The notes under the pieces: generated by a model | The model's input: the letters and a program-made list of their open reading frames with translations, nothing else | What the model was told of the DNA's origin: nothing | Databases searched by the model: none | Position numbers and translations under genes: made by a program | Assembly: GCA_016286835.1 (NCBI GenBank) | Contig: JAEEUD010000024.1 | Location: 1 to 12,292, forward strand | Direction: 5' to 3' | DNA from: Pyramidobacter sp. | Lineage (GTDB): Bacteria; Synergistota; Synergistia; Synergistales; Dethiosulfovibrionaceae | DNA: 12,292 nt | Part shown: positions 6,600 to 12,292 of the stretch, piece after piece | How the letters are laid out: every line of letters starts with the position of its first letter | How positions within the stretch are numbered: the first letter of the stretch is position 1

Positions 6600-6627
6600 A
6601 TTCTAACAAAGTTTATTAACCTGTAAA
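6600..6627 (-). promoter_or_regulatory. Predicted sigma-70 promoter of the transporter/hydro-lyase operon
   Basis: On the minus strand, TTTACA (6622-6627) and TAGAAT (6600-6605) are 16 bp apart. Transcription would start near 6593, giving a leader of about 100 bases that contains the 6520-6537 hairpin. The -35 box also lies in an inverted repeat GTTTA...TAAAC (6611-6628). Confidence 0.5.
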
Positions 6628-6639
6628 CGGATTTTGAGC

Positions 6640-6653
6640 TTGTCGCATGACAA
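6640..6653. promoter_or_regulatory. Candidate LysR-type operator
   Basis: TTGTCGCATGACAA is a perfect dyad (TTGTC, four bases, GACAA) and fits the LysR T-N11-A rule. It lies about 50-60 bases upstream of the predicted operon start and about 55 bases before the LysR start codon. That is where a LysR protein would both control the operon and repress itself. Confidence 0.5.
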
Positions 6654-6708
6654 TTTTTCACTTGTGACTTTTGTAACCGGCACATGGCCACGGAGAGGAG
6701 CGAACACG

Positions 6709-7722
6709 TTGGACCGCAGCCAGGAACTGTTTCTGAGCGTCATCAGGGAAGGCAGCTTCACAAAAGCCGCGGCGGCGGAATACATGTCGCAGCAGGCCGT
6801 GAGCGAACACATCCGCAATCTCGAGGAGCATTACGGCGTGCGCCTCTTCACGCGCAAGCCGAAGCTGGCGCTGACGGAAGAGGGCGAGATCCTGCGCCAG
6901 GCGCTCCTGCAGATCCGCAACAAGGAGCAGGACGTGCGTCTGCGCTTCGAGCAGCTCAGCCGCGGCGTCGTCGGCAGCATCAATCTGGGCATGAACAGCT
7001 CGCGCAGCACATATCTGATCCCCCAGTTCTTCACGGCGTACAAGCAGAAATTTCCCCACGTGTCGCTTTCGATCTACTCCGACGACACCGTCCACATGAT
7101 CGAAAAGCTGAAACACGGCACGCTCGACATCATGTTCGGCATCAGCGCCGCGTTCGTACCCGATCTGGACTATCTGCACCTGATCGACGACACGATCTAT
7201 TTCGTCGCCACGCGCCGCTTCCTGCGCGAACGTGCCGGCGCGGACGATGACAGCCTTGCCGCCTGGACAGCGGAGGCCGTGCCCGCGGAGGTGGTCGGCG
7301 CCGTGCCGGTGACGATGAACACCAAGCAGAGCACGCTCTCGGGACTGGTCACGTGCTTTCTGGATGAGAACCGTCTTGCGCCTGAAGTCGCCCTGCGCAC
7401 CAGCAACTTCCACACGCATCTGGAGATGTGCCGCGCCCACCAGGTGGGCGCGTTCCTGCCGACCTGCATGATCCCCACGGTGATCGCGCTGAATCAGGCC
7501 TGTCCGCCCCAAGAACGGATGCTCGTGATGAAGCTGCCGTTCGATCAGAACCGTCTGCGCCTGCGCGTCGACTGCGTACTGCCCGGGGGCAGCCTCGCGG
7601 GCGGCGACGATCCGCTCGCCGCGCTGCCGCTGTTCAAAGCTACGTTCATCAGGATGCTCCGCCAAACCTGCCTGTCGTGCCGGAAGCAGGCCGATCAGTT
7701 CCTGGCCGGGCAGCAGCCGTAA
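6709..7722 (+). CDS. LysR-family transcriptional regulator
   Basis: A 337-residue regulator read divergently from the transporter/hydro-lyase operon, the usual arrangement in which LysR proteins control the neighbour in response to its substrate. The N-terminal winged helix-turn-helix spans about residues 3-62, with the motif GSFTKAAAAEYMSQQAVSEHIRNLE at about 15-39. The effector-binding domain starts near 90 (GSINLGMNSSRSTYLIPQFF). I start it at TTG 6709 because GAGAGGAG lies eight bases upstream and the helix-turn-helix then sits at the normal distance from the N-terminus. An in-frame ATG at 6634 would add 25 atypical residues overlapping the operator. No convincing own promoter is visible. 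A terminator follows directly. Confidence 0.88.
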   Translation: MDRSQELFLSVIREGSFTKAAAAEYMSQQAVSEHIRNLEEHYGVRLFTRKPKLALTEEGEILRQALLQIRNKEQDVRLRFEQLSRGVVGSINLGMNSSRSTYLIPQFFTAYKQKFPHVSLSIYSDDTVHMIEKLKHGTLDIMFGISAAFVPDLDYLHLIDDTIYFVATRRFLRERAGADDDSLAAWTAEAVPAEVVGAVPVTMNTKQSTLSGLVTCFLDENRLAPEVALRTSNFHTHLEMCRAHQVGAFLPTCMIPTVIALNQACPPQERMLVMKLPFDQNRLRLRVDCVLPGGSLAGGDDPLAALPLFKATFIRMLRQTCLSCRKQADQFLAGQQP

Positions 7723-7745
7723 ATAAAGCAAAGACCTTTTTCTGG

Positions 7746-7782
7746 ACAAGACAAAACTTGTGGGTTTTGTCTTGTTTTTTTT
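7746..7782 (+). terminator. Rho-independent terminator after the LysR gene
   Basis: A 12-bp stem (7746-7757 with 7764-7775), ACAAGACAAAAC paired to GTTTTGTCTTGT, with a 6-base loop and eight T residues after it. It separates the regulator transcript from the dehydratase gene, which therefore needs its own promoter. I cannot identify that promoter with confidence in 7783-7840. Confidence 0.85.
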
Positions 7783-7857
7783 CGTTCGTTTGCATATCAT
7801 CATGATGGGCGCGTTACAGGAATGAAACACTATCATACGTTCACGGAGGTTTTGCCA

Positions 7858-9519
7858 ATGGCAACCGCACAACACCGCGGCAACATCGCCGACACGACGG
7901 AGGCCTACTACATCGGGCTGATGAACTCGTGCGGCTTCCGCAACAAGGATCTCGGCAAGCCGACGATCGCCATCGTCAACAGCTGGACCGACGCCAATCC
8001 CGGGCACAAGCCCCTGCGCGAGCTGGCGCAGTACGTGCGCGAGGGCATCTGGGCCGGCGGCGGCACGCCGGTGGAGTTCAACGTGCCCGCTCCGTGCGAC
8101 GGCATGGCTCAGGGCGCGGGGATGCACGCCGTGCTCACGCAGCGCGACCTGATCTGCCGCTCCATCGAAGCGATGACCATCGCCCACGGCTTTGAAGGAC
8201 TCGTCATGCTCTGCTCGTGCGACAAGATCGTCCCCGGCATGATCATGGCAGCTGACCAGATCGACCTGCCGACCATCTTCCTCACCGCCGGCGCGATGAT
8301 GCCCTATCAGGACGGCGGCAACGTCTACGTCACCTGCGACCTGAAAGAGGCCATCGGCCAGTTCGGCAGCGGCAAGATCACGGAAGAGACGTTCCACCGC
8401 TGGGAGCAGTGCATGTGCGCTTCATCCGGCACCTGCTCGATGATGGGCACGGCCAACACGATGGGCACGTTCCTGGAGGCCACGGGCGTCGCACCCTACG
8501 GCGCAGCGACGATGCTCGCGTCCGACGCCGGCAAGGTGCGCCAGGCGCGCGACACGGGCGAGCGAATCGTCCAGCTCGTCAAAGAGGGCGTGTGCTTCCG
8601 CGACATCATGACGAAGGCTAACTTTGAAAACGGCATCAAGTACATCTCAGCCATCGGCGGTTCCACCAACGCCGCCCTGCACACGCTGGCCATCTCTCGG
8701 ATGCTCGACATGCCGATCACGATCGAGGACTTCGACCGCCTCCAGAAGAGCGTGCCGTGCATCAGCAAGTACAAGCCCTCGAGCAAGTACAACATCACCG
8801 ACTTCCACAACGCCGGCGGCGTTCCCGCCGTGCTGAAGACCATCCGCGACTACCTCGACCTCGACGTGAAAACCATTAACGGCTTCACGCTGCGTCAGTT
8901 CCTCGACACCGCACCGATCCACTGCGATCCGGCCGTCATCGGCACGGTCGAAAAGCCTCTCAGCGAAAACGGCTGCTTCTCCGTGCTGAAGGGCAACCTG
9001 GCCCCGCTCGGCGCCGTCGTCAAGAAGACCGGCGTCGATCCGAAGATGTACTACCACAAGGGCCCCGCCGTCGTCTTCAACTCCGAGGAAGAAGTGCGCG
9101 ACTACATGCTCGCCGGCAGCGTCAAGCCCGGCTGCGTGCTCGTGATCCGCTACGAGGGCCCCAAGGGCGGTCCCGGCATGAGAGAGCTTTCCATCCCCGC
9201 GGCCATGCTCGTCGGCATGGGCCTGCACACCAGTGTGGCGATGATCACCGACGGCCGCTTCTCCGGCGCCACGCGCGGCCCCTGCGTCGGACACATCACG
9301 CCCGAAGCGTACGTCGGCGGCCCGCTGGCCTACGTCGAAAACGGCGACGAGATCGAGATCGACCTCAACGCCTGCACGATCAAGCTGCTCGTGGACGACG
9401 CGACGCTTGAGGAGCGCAAAAAGAACTTCAAGCCGCAGGACATCCACCCCGTCAAGGGCGTGCTCAAGTCCTACCGCGAGAAGGTCACCGGCGCCGATGA
9501 GGGCGCACTGTGGCTGTAA
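7858..9519 (+). CDS. IlvD/Edd-family Fe-S dehydratase
   Basis: A 553-residue cytoplasmic dehydratase of the family that includes dihydroxy-acid dehydratase (IlvD), phosphogluconate dehydratase (Edd) and sugar-acid dehydratases. These remove water from a 2,3-dihydroxy acid using an Fe-S cluster. Likely cluster ligands are Cys80 (PAPCDGMAQG), Cys121 (CSCDKIVPG) and Cys193 (SSGTCSMMGTANTM). Asp81 and Asp122 are in the usual Mg-binding positions. The C-terminal GRFSGATRGPCVGHITPEA is typical. The early motif reads NSWTDANPGH, lacking the cysteine found there in [2Fe-2S] types, so a [4Fe-4S] enzyme is more likely. The ATG has GGAGG eight bases upstream; an earlier in-frame ATG at 7822 has none. 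No branched-chain amino acid genes adjoin it, so a catabolic role with the upstream locus is plausible, but true IlvD function is not excluded. Confidence 0.85.
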   Translation: MATAQHRGNIADTTEAYYIGLMNSCGFRNKDLGKPTIAIVNSWTDANPGHKPLRELAQYVREGIWAGGGTPVEFNVPAPCDGMAQGAGMHAVLTQRDLICRSIEAMTIAHGFEGLVMLCSCDKIVPGMIMAADQIDLPTIFLTAGAMMPYQDGGNVYVTCDLKEAIGQFGSGKITEETFHRWEQCMCASSGTCSMMGTANTMGTFLEATGVAPYGAATMLASDAGKVRQARDTGERIVQLVKEGVCFRDIMTKANFENGIKYISAIGGSTNAALHTLAISRMLDMPITIEDFDRLQKSVPCISKYKPSSKYNITDFHNAGGVPAVLKTIRDYLDLDVKTINGFTLRQFLDTAPIHCDPAVIGTVEKPLSENGCFSVLKGNLAPLGAVVKKTGVDPKMYYHKGPAVVFNSEEEVRDYMLAGSVKPGCVLVIRYEGPKGGPGMRELSIPAAMLVGMGLHTSVAMITDGRFSGATRGPCVGHITPEAYVGGPLAYVENGDEIEIDLNACTIKLLVDDATLEERKKNFKPQDIHPVKGVLKSYREKVTGADEGALWL

Positions 9520-9567
9520 ACAGAGCTCAAGCAAAGCGTTTTTAAATAGTACGATATCGCTCCGTGA

Positions 9568-9615
9568 CGCGCCGGCGAAATGTTTCATGTGAAACTTTTT
9601 CGCCGGCGCGTTTTG
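9568..9615 (+). terminator. Terminator after the dehydratase gene, with a dyad in its loop
   Basis: A perfect 13-bp GC-rich stem (CGCGCCGGCGAAA at 9568-9580 with 9598-9610) followed by TTTT. The 17-base loop itself contains GTTTCATGTGAAAC, whose arms GTTTCA/TGAAAC can extend the hairpin. It closes the dehydratase transcript about 50 bases after its stop. Confidence 0.82.
9581..9596. repeat. parS-like dyad inside the terminator loop
   Basis: TGTTTCATGTGAAACT matches 14 of 16 positions of TGTTTCACGTGAAACA, with an intact GTTTCA/TGAAAC dyad. It may be a ParB site, or just the top of the terminator hairpin. Confidence 0.4.
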
Positions 9616-9619
9616 CGTG

Positions 9620-9648
9620 TTGGCAAAAACCCGTTGTTTTGGTATACT
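9620..9648 (+). promoter_or_regulatory. Sigma-70 promoter for the permease gene
   Basis: TTGGCA (9620-9625) and TATACT (9643-9648) with an ideal 17-bp spacer, placed just after the upstream terminator and about 45 bases before the permease ATG. This is the best-matching promoter in the window. Confidence 0.8.
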
Positions 9649-9693
9649 GACCGCCGGACTTATTTTCCCTGATCAAAGAAGGTACGCAATACG

Positions 9694-10617
9694 ATGTTCA
9701 CCACCAAGACGCTGCTTCATGCGGCGCACACTTTTTTTGAGATCTTCGCCGAGCTGCTCGTGCTCTTCGGCGTCATCGGCTTTTTCGTGATCATGCTGCA
9801 GATCCTGATCTCGCCGGCACGCATCCGCCGCGCGCTCACCGCCCGCCGGCCCGTCGTCAGCGCCGCGCTCGGGGGACTGCTGGGCGTGGCCACGCCGTTT
9901 TGCTCGTGCTCGACGATCCCCGTGCTGATCGGCCTGCTCAAAAGCGGCGCACCGTTTTGCGGGGCAATGTCGTTCCTGATCGTCTCCCCCATCCTCAATC
10001 CCGCCGTCGTGACGATGATGGCCGCGTTTTTCAGCCCCGTCGCCGCCGCGCTCTATGCCGTCGTCACGTTCGCTTTCGGCGTCTCCGTCGGGCTGCTGCT
10101 CGACCGATCGGGCTTCGCGTCGCAGGTCAACCGCATCGGCTGGCGCGGCCAGCTTTCCTCCGGCATCCAGTGGCGCGAACTGGGCGAAACGTTCGCGCAG
10201 AGACTGCTGGAAGCCTGCCGGATCGCGCTGAGCGAAACGTGGCAGATGTTCCGCGCTGTCTTCGTCTGGCTGCTGATCAGCGCCGCCATCGGCATGTTCG
10301 TGCACGAGTTCGTGCCCCAGTCGCTGCTCGACTACCTGAGCAACGCCAGCGGCGTCTGGACGATCCCTCTGGCGGCTCTGGCTGGCATCCCGCTGCACAT
10401 CCACGCCGATACGCTCATCCCCATCGCCAGCGCGCTCGTCTCGCGCGGCGTCTCTTCGGGCGTGGTCGTAGCGCTGATCCTGGGCGGCGCGGGGGCAAGC
10501 GTGCCGGAAGTGTCGCTGCTGTCTTCGATCTTCCGTCCCCGGCTGCTGGCCGCGTTCCTCGTCTCCGTTCTCTCCGTCGCGGTCATCACGGGCTGGATGT
10601 TCAACGCGCTGCTGTGA
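9694..10617 (+). CDS. Permease of the ArsP/YraQ (DUF318) family
   Basis: A 307-residue inner-membrane protein with about eight hydrophobic segments, the usual family size. The diagnostic motif ATPFCSCSTIPVLIGLL is at about residues 66-82, with the cysteine pair Cys70 and Cys72, followed by SFLIVSPILNP. ArsP members export methylated arsenicals; most YraQ-type members have no known substrate, so no specific ion is assigned. A weaker second-half repeat occurs near the C-terminus (GIPLHIHADTLIPIASALVSRG then GGAGASVPEVSLL), with histidines where relatives often have cysteine. The ATG has AAGAAGG about 11 bases upstream and a strong promoter before that. It appears to be a single-gene transcript ending at the shared terminator. 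Confidence 0.82.
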   Translation: MFTTKTLLHAAHTFFEIFAELLVLFGVIGFFVIMLQILISPARIRRALTARRPVVSAALGGLLGVATPFCSCSTIPVLIGLLKSGAPFCGAMSFLIVSPILNPAVVTMMAAFFSPVAAALYAVVTFAFGVSVGLLLDRSGFASQVNRIGWRGQLSSGIQWRELGETFAQRLLEACRIALSETWQMFRAVFVWLLISAAIGMFVHEFVPQSLLDYLSNASGVWTIPLAALAGIPLHIHADTLIPIASALVSRGVSSGVVVALILGGAGASVPEVSLLSSIFRPRLLAAFLVSVLSVAVITGWMFNALL

Positions 10618-10621
10618 CTTT

Positions 10622-10637
10622 TGTTCCATGTAAAACA
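10622..10637. repeat. Degenerate parS-like sequence
   Basis: TGTTCCATGTAAAACA matches 13 of 16 positions of TGTTTCACGTGAAACA. It starts five bases after the permease stop and abuts the bidirectional terminator. It is the weakest of the four related dyads. Confidence 0.3.
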
Positions 10638-10690
10638 AACGGGCCGTCCTGCGCTAAAAAATAACGCGGGACGGCCCGTTTTCGTTTTTT
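10637..10690. terminator. Bidirectional terminator between convergent genes
   Basis: A 17-bp stem (10637-10653 with 10665-10681), AAACGGGCCGTCC paired to GGACGGCCCGTTT, with one G-U pair and an 11-base A-rich loop. T runs lie on both strands, eight T residues near 10684-10691 on plus. It serves both the permease (plus) and the YczE-like gene (minus). Confidence 0.85.
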
Positions 10691-10701
10691 TTGCGGCCGC
10701 G

Positions 10702-11355
10702 TCACACACGGCCGCCGCCGATGATGTTGCGCATTGTGACGAACAGGCTTTCGTGCTCCACCGTGCTCACGTCGAACTTCATGATCGCGAAGACGGCCTG
10801 GATCAGGAAGCTGATGCCGAACACGGCGATCAGCGTGCCGATGCCGACTTTCGCGCCGCACAGCCAGCCGGTCAGCAGCGCGCCGCCTTCGATGAAGAAG
10901 CGGATCACGCCGACGGGCGTACGGGGGAAACGCTTGCACAGCGCCACCATCAGCGCGTCGCGCGGCCCGCAGCTGAGCGCGGCGCTGATGTAGAAATAGC
11001 TGCCGACCGCCAGCAGCAACTGCCCGCAGAGCAGCATCACGACGCCGGCGGGAAACGAAGTCATCACGGGCACCAGGCCGGAGCCGCGCAGCAGATCGGC
11101 CGTGGCGCCGACGATGTAGATGTCGAGCAGCGTCCCCAGCCCGATCTTTTCGCGCAGCAGCAGATCGATGAGCAGGATCACCACGCCCGATCCCTGGAGC
11201 ACCGTACCGAAACTGAGGCCCAGCTTCGCGCCTACACCGATGCTGAACGCCTCCCACGCGCCGTAGCCGATGTTGGCCTGAATGTTGAAGCACGAGCCGC
11301 AGCCGAATATAAACAGTCCGAAAGCTGCCCGCGCGATTCGCCGCGGATAGTTCAT
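10702..11355 (-). CDS. YczE/YyaS-like integral membrane protein
   Basis: A 217-residue membrane protein with about five to six hydrophobic segments. It resembles the Bacillus YczE/YyaS/YitT-type group: GYGAWEAFSIG at about 30-40, GLGTLLDIYIVGATAD at about 72-87, GPRDALM at 130-136, and a repeat-like GIGTLIAVFGISFLIQ near the C-terminus. The G-x-G-x-W and G-P-R-D patterns recur in this family. Its biochemical function is not established; roles in transport or in supporting synthesis of secondary products have been suggested for relatives. The ATG has AAGGGG about seven bases upstream. It is transcribed alone, away from the SnoaL-like gene. Confidence 0.7.
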   Translation of the reverse strand: MNYPRRIARAAFGLFIFGCGSCFNIQANIGYGAWEAFSIGVGAKLGLSFGTVLQGSGVVILLIDLLLREKIGLGTLLDIYIVGATADLLRGSGLVPVMTSFPAGVVMLLCGQLLLAVGSYFYISAALSCGPRDALMVALCKRFPRTPVGVIRFFIEGGALLTGWLCGAKVGIGTLIAVFGISFLIQAVFAIMKFDVSTVEHESLFVTMRNIIGGGRV

Positions 11356-11388
11356 GAGAAATCCCCTTCTTTTTGGAAAGATGCCGTT

Positions 11389-11418
11389 ATGTTACCCCGC
11401 CCGCTCGCCTTTCGTCAA
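11389..11418 (-). promoter_or_regulatory. Predicted promoter of the YczE-like gene
   Basis: On the minus strand, TTGACG (11413-11418) and TAACAT (11389-11394) are 18 bp apart, about 34 bases before the start codon. The -10 box matches four of six positions. Confidence 0.4.
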
Positions 11419-11425
11419 GCCGCCG

Positions 11426-11454
11426 TTGATTTTGTCCGAGGGCCGTGTCATAAT
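11426..11454 (+). promoter_or_regulatory. Predicted promoter of the SnoaL-like gene
   Basis: TTGATT (11426-11431) and CATAAT (11449-11454) are 17 bp apart, about 35 bases before the ATG at 11490. Confidence 0.55.
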
Positions 11455-11489
11455 CGGTCCGTTCACATTCATTCAGGGAGGTTTTGTCC

Positions 11490-11906
11490 ATGAACACCGA
11501 CGAACGCAACGTTCTCACGATGAAACGCTTTGAGACCGCGATCAACACCTGCGACGACGCGCTGGCCAACGAACTGATCGCGCCCGACGCGCCTTTTTTC
11601 ACCCCCGTCTCGCCGCAGCCCCTGCACGGCGGCAAAGGCTACCTCGAAGTCGTGCGCTTCATGCGCGCCTCGTTCCCCGACGTGCAGTGGCACATGGAGG
11701 ACATCGCCGCCAGCGACGGCAAAGCCGCGGTCTGGTGGACGTGCACGGGCACGCATTTGGGCGAGTTCATGGGGCACGCGCCGACAGGCCGGAAATTCTC
11801 GTTTTCGGTGATGAACTTCTATTATTTCAACGACGAAGGCCGCATCGTCCGCGACGTTGCCGGCGAAGGACTGGCCGGACTGCTCAAAGCGCTTGGGATC
11901 GTTTAG
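11490..11906 (+). CDS. SnoaL-like / ester cyclase family protein (NTF2-like fold)
   Basis: A 138-residue soluble protein. The pattern fits the SnoaL-like ester cyclase group of the NTF2-like fold: an N-terminal helix pair (RFETAINTCDDALANELIAPDAPFF), a glycine loop, RASFPDVQWHMEDIAASDGKAAVWWTCTGTH, then GEFMGHAPTGRKFSFSVMNFYYFNDEGRIV and a C-terminal LAGLLKALGIV. SnoaL itself closes a polyketide ring, but most small members like this have no known substrate and many are not cyclases. The ATG at 11490 is chosen because AGGGAGG lies eight bases upstream; a TTG at 11484 is too close to it. It seems to be a single-gene transcript with no partner giving a clue to its role. Confidence 0.75.
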   Translation: MNTDERNVLTMKRFETAINTCDDALANELIAPDAPFFTPVSPQPLHGGKGYLEVVRFMRASFPDVQWHMEDIAASDGKAAVWWTCTGTHLGEFMGHAPTGRKFSFSVMNFYYFNDEGRIVRDVAGEGLAGLLKALGIV

Positions 11907-11916
11907 GCGGTACGTC

Positions 11917-11946
11917 TTGACTAATCCGGGCCCGGACTGATACCAT
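11917..11946 (+). promoter_or_regulatory. Predicted promoter of the riboswitch/exporter transcript
   Basis: TTGACT (11917-11922) and TACCAT (11941-11946) are 18 bp apart. The start point would fall near 11953, just ahead of the aptamer at 11962. The -10 box is weak (four of six). Confidence 0.45.
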
Positions 11947-11961
11947 TCCCCCGACAACAAG

Positions 11962-12036
11962 ACTGAACAGGCCGTTCCCGATCGCGGGGACCGTGCCGGG
12001 CCGTTTTCGGCAGCGGGAACAAATCCGCGGGACAGT
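11962..12036 (+). ncRNA. NiCo (czcD-motif) riboswitch aptamer
   Basis: A Ni2+/Co2+-sensing RNA in the leader of a cation-efflux gene. The visible parts run in the family's order. P1 is ACTG (11962-11965) with CAGT (12033-12036). The conserved AACAGGC follows (11966-11972). P2 is GTTCCC (11974-11979) with GGGGAC (11986-11991). P3 is GCC (11995-11997) with GGC (12009-12011), carrying the asymmetric bulge GGGCC and a small capped loop. P4 is GCGG (12013-12016) with CCGC (12025-12028), followed by the conserved GGGACAGT. These elements agree with my memory of the published NiCo consensus, including the four-helix junction. The gene it precedes, a CDF exporter, is the classic partner. Confidence 0.85.
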
Positions 12037-12061
12037 GAAAAAACTGCCTCCGCGGATTTTT
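12021..12061 (+). terminator. Expression-platform terminator of the NiCo riboswitch
   Basis: AAATCCGCGG (12021-12030) pairs with CCGCGGATTT (12050-12059), and inside it CAGT (12033-12036) with ACTG (12043-12046), then five T residues. It uses the 3' strands of aptamer helices P4 and P1, so it cannot coexist with the folded aptamer. Metal binding should therefore prevent termination and switch the exporter on. Confidence 0.8.
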
Positions 12062-12099
12062 CTATCCCCTGCGCAGGCCCATCAAAAGGAGACTCCCCC

Positions 12100-12292
12100 A
12101 TGAAAAACGAATCGCCTTCCACCGCACGCAGCGCCGCGCGCGTTTCCGCCTTCTGCGCGGCCGGCAACTTCGCGCTGTCCGCTTTCAAGCTGGCAGCCGG
12201 CGTGATCGGACACTCCGGAGCCATGATCAGCGACGGCATCCATTCCGCCTCCGACGTGCTCGGCAGCCTCATCGCCGCCGGCGGCGTGAAAC
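12100..12292 (+). CDS. Cation diffusion facilitator (CDF) metal exporter, N-terminal part
   Basis: The first 64 residues of an inner-membrane metal/proton antiporter; the gene runs off the window end. It begins MKNESPSTARSAARVSAFC, with AAGGAGA seven bases before the ATG. The first membrane helix carries the family pattern N-x5-K-x3-G (NFALSAFKLAAGVIGHSGAM). The second helix starts with the metal-site motif DGIHSASD (Asp45, His48, Asp52), as in CzcD/ZitB-type CDF proteins. The leader riboswitch points to Ni2+ or Co2+ as the inducing and probably exported ions. The C-terminal helices and cytoplasmic domain are not in view. Confidence 0.85.
   Translation, partial: MKNESPSTARSAARVSAFCAAGNFALSAFKLAAGVIGHSGAMISDGIHSASDVLGSLIAAGGVK

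Noticed and set aside
6658..8397. Minus-strand open frame (579 codons) spanning the LysR gene, its terminator and the dehydratase
   Set aside because: It crosses two confident plus-strand genes and a terminator, and its sequence shows no family pattern.
8647..9588. Minus-strand open frame (313 codons) opposite the dehydratase
   Set aside because: Antisense shadow of a confidently assigned enzyme; its apparent start lies in the terminator dyad.
9673..10638. Minus-strand open frame (321 codons) opposite the permease
   Set aside because: Very Arg/Asp/Gln-rich mirror of a membrane protein; no domain.
10621..11493. Open frame beginning MFHVKQTG after the permease
   Set aside because: The MFHVK start is just the translation of the parS-like dyad. 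The rest is antisense to the YczE-like gene and runs through the terminator.
11469..12272. Minus-strand open frame (267 codons) across the SnoaL-like gene, the riboswitch and the CDF start
   Set aside because: It would overlap two genes and a structured leader RNA, and shows no recognisable protein pattern.

Overview
The window is a GC-rich bacterial chromosome segment. Its Gram-negative-type features (a periplasmic solute-binding protein with a Sec signal) suggest something like Synergistota or a diderm Firmicute. This placement is inference from gene style only; no taxonomic marker is present. A less GC-rich insertion sequence occupies the left end. No stretch longer than about 220 bases lacks a gene, and most intergenic gaps hold recognisable terminators, promoters or RNA structures.

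Layout. (1) 25-1830: a complete IS3-family element (IS150-like). It has an unusually long OrfA, a -1 frameshift site, a DDE OrfB, terminal inverted repeats, a hairpin that can bury the transposase ribosome-binding site, and the two halves of a circle-junction promoter. (2) 1868-6492, minus strand: a five-gene catabolic operon read leftward. It holds a TctC-like binding protein, an intercistronic terminator, TctB-like and TctA-like membrane subunits, and a split UxaA-family hydro-lyase (small SAF subunit plus large subunit). (3) 6709-7722, plus strand: a divergent LysR regulator sharing a roughly 216-base control region with the operon, with a clear dyad between them. (4) 7858-9519: an IlvD/Edd-family Fe-S dehydratase. 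(5) 9694-10617: an ArsP/YraQ-type permease with its own strong promoter. (6) 10702-11355, minus: a YczE-like membrane protein, convergent on the permease across a shared terminator. (7) 11490-11906: a SnoaL-like small protein. (8) 11962-end: a NiCo (czcD-motif) riboswitch with a terminator, controlling a cation diffusion facilitator gene cut by the window end.

How the genes work together. Regions 2-4 look like an uptake-and-dehydration locus for a hydroxylated or sugar acid. A tripartite tricarboxylate-type transporter would import the acid, the UxaA-type enzyme would eliminate from it, LysR would sense it, and the IlvD-type dehydratase may act on a related acid. No aldolase or kinase is present, so the substrate is not settled. 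The right end is a metal-export unit in which Ni2+/Co2+ binding to the leader RNA would allow the exporter to be transcribed.

Two signals cut across regions. The dyad GTTTCA...TGAAAC, identical or near-identical to a parS core, recurs in four intergenic gaps, three of them at terminators. The insertion sequence lies directly against one copy.
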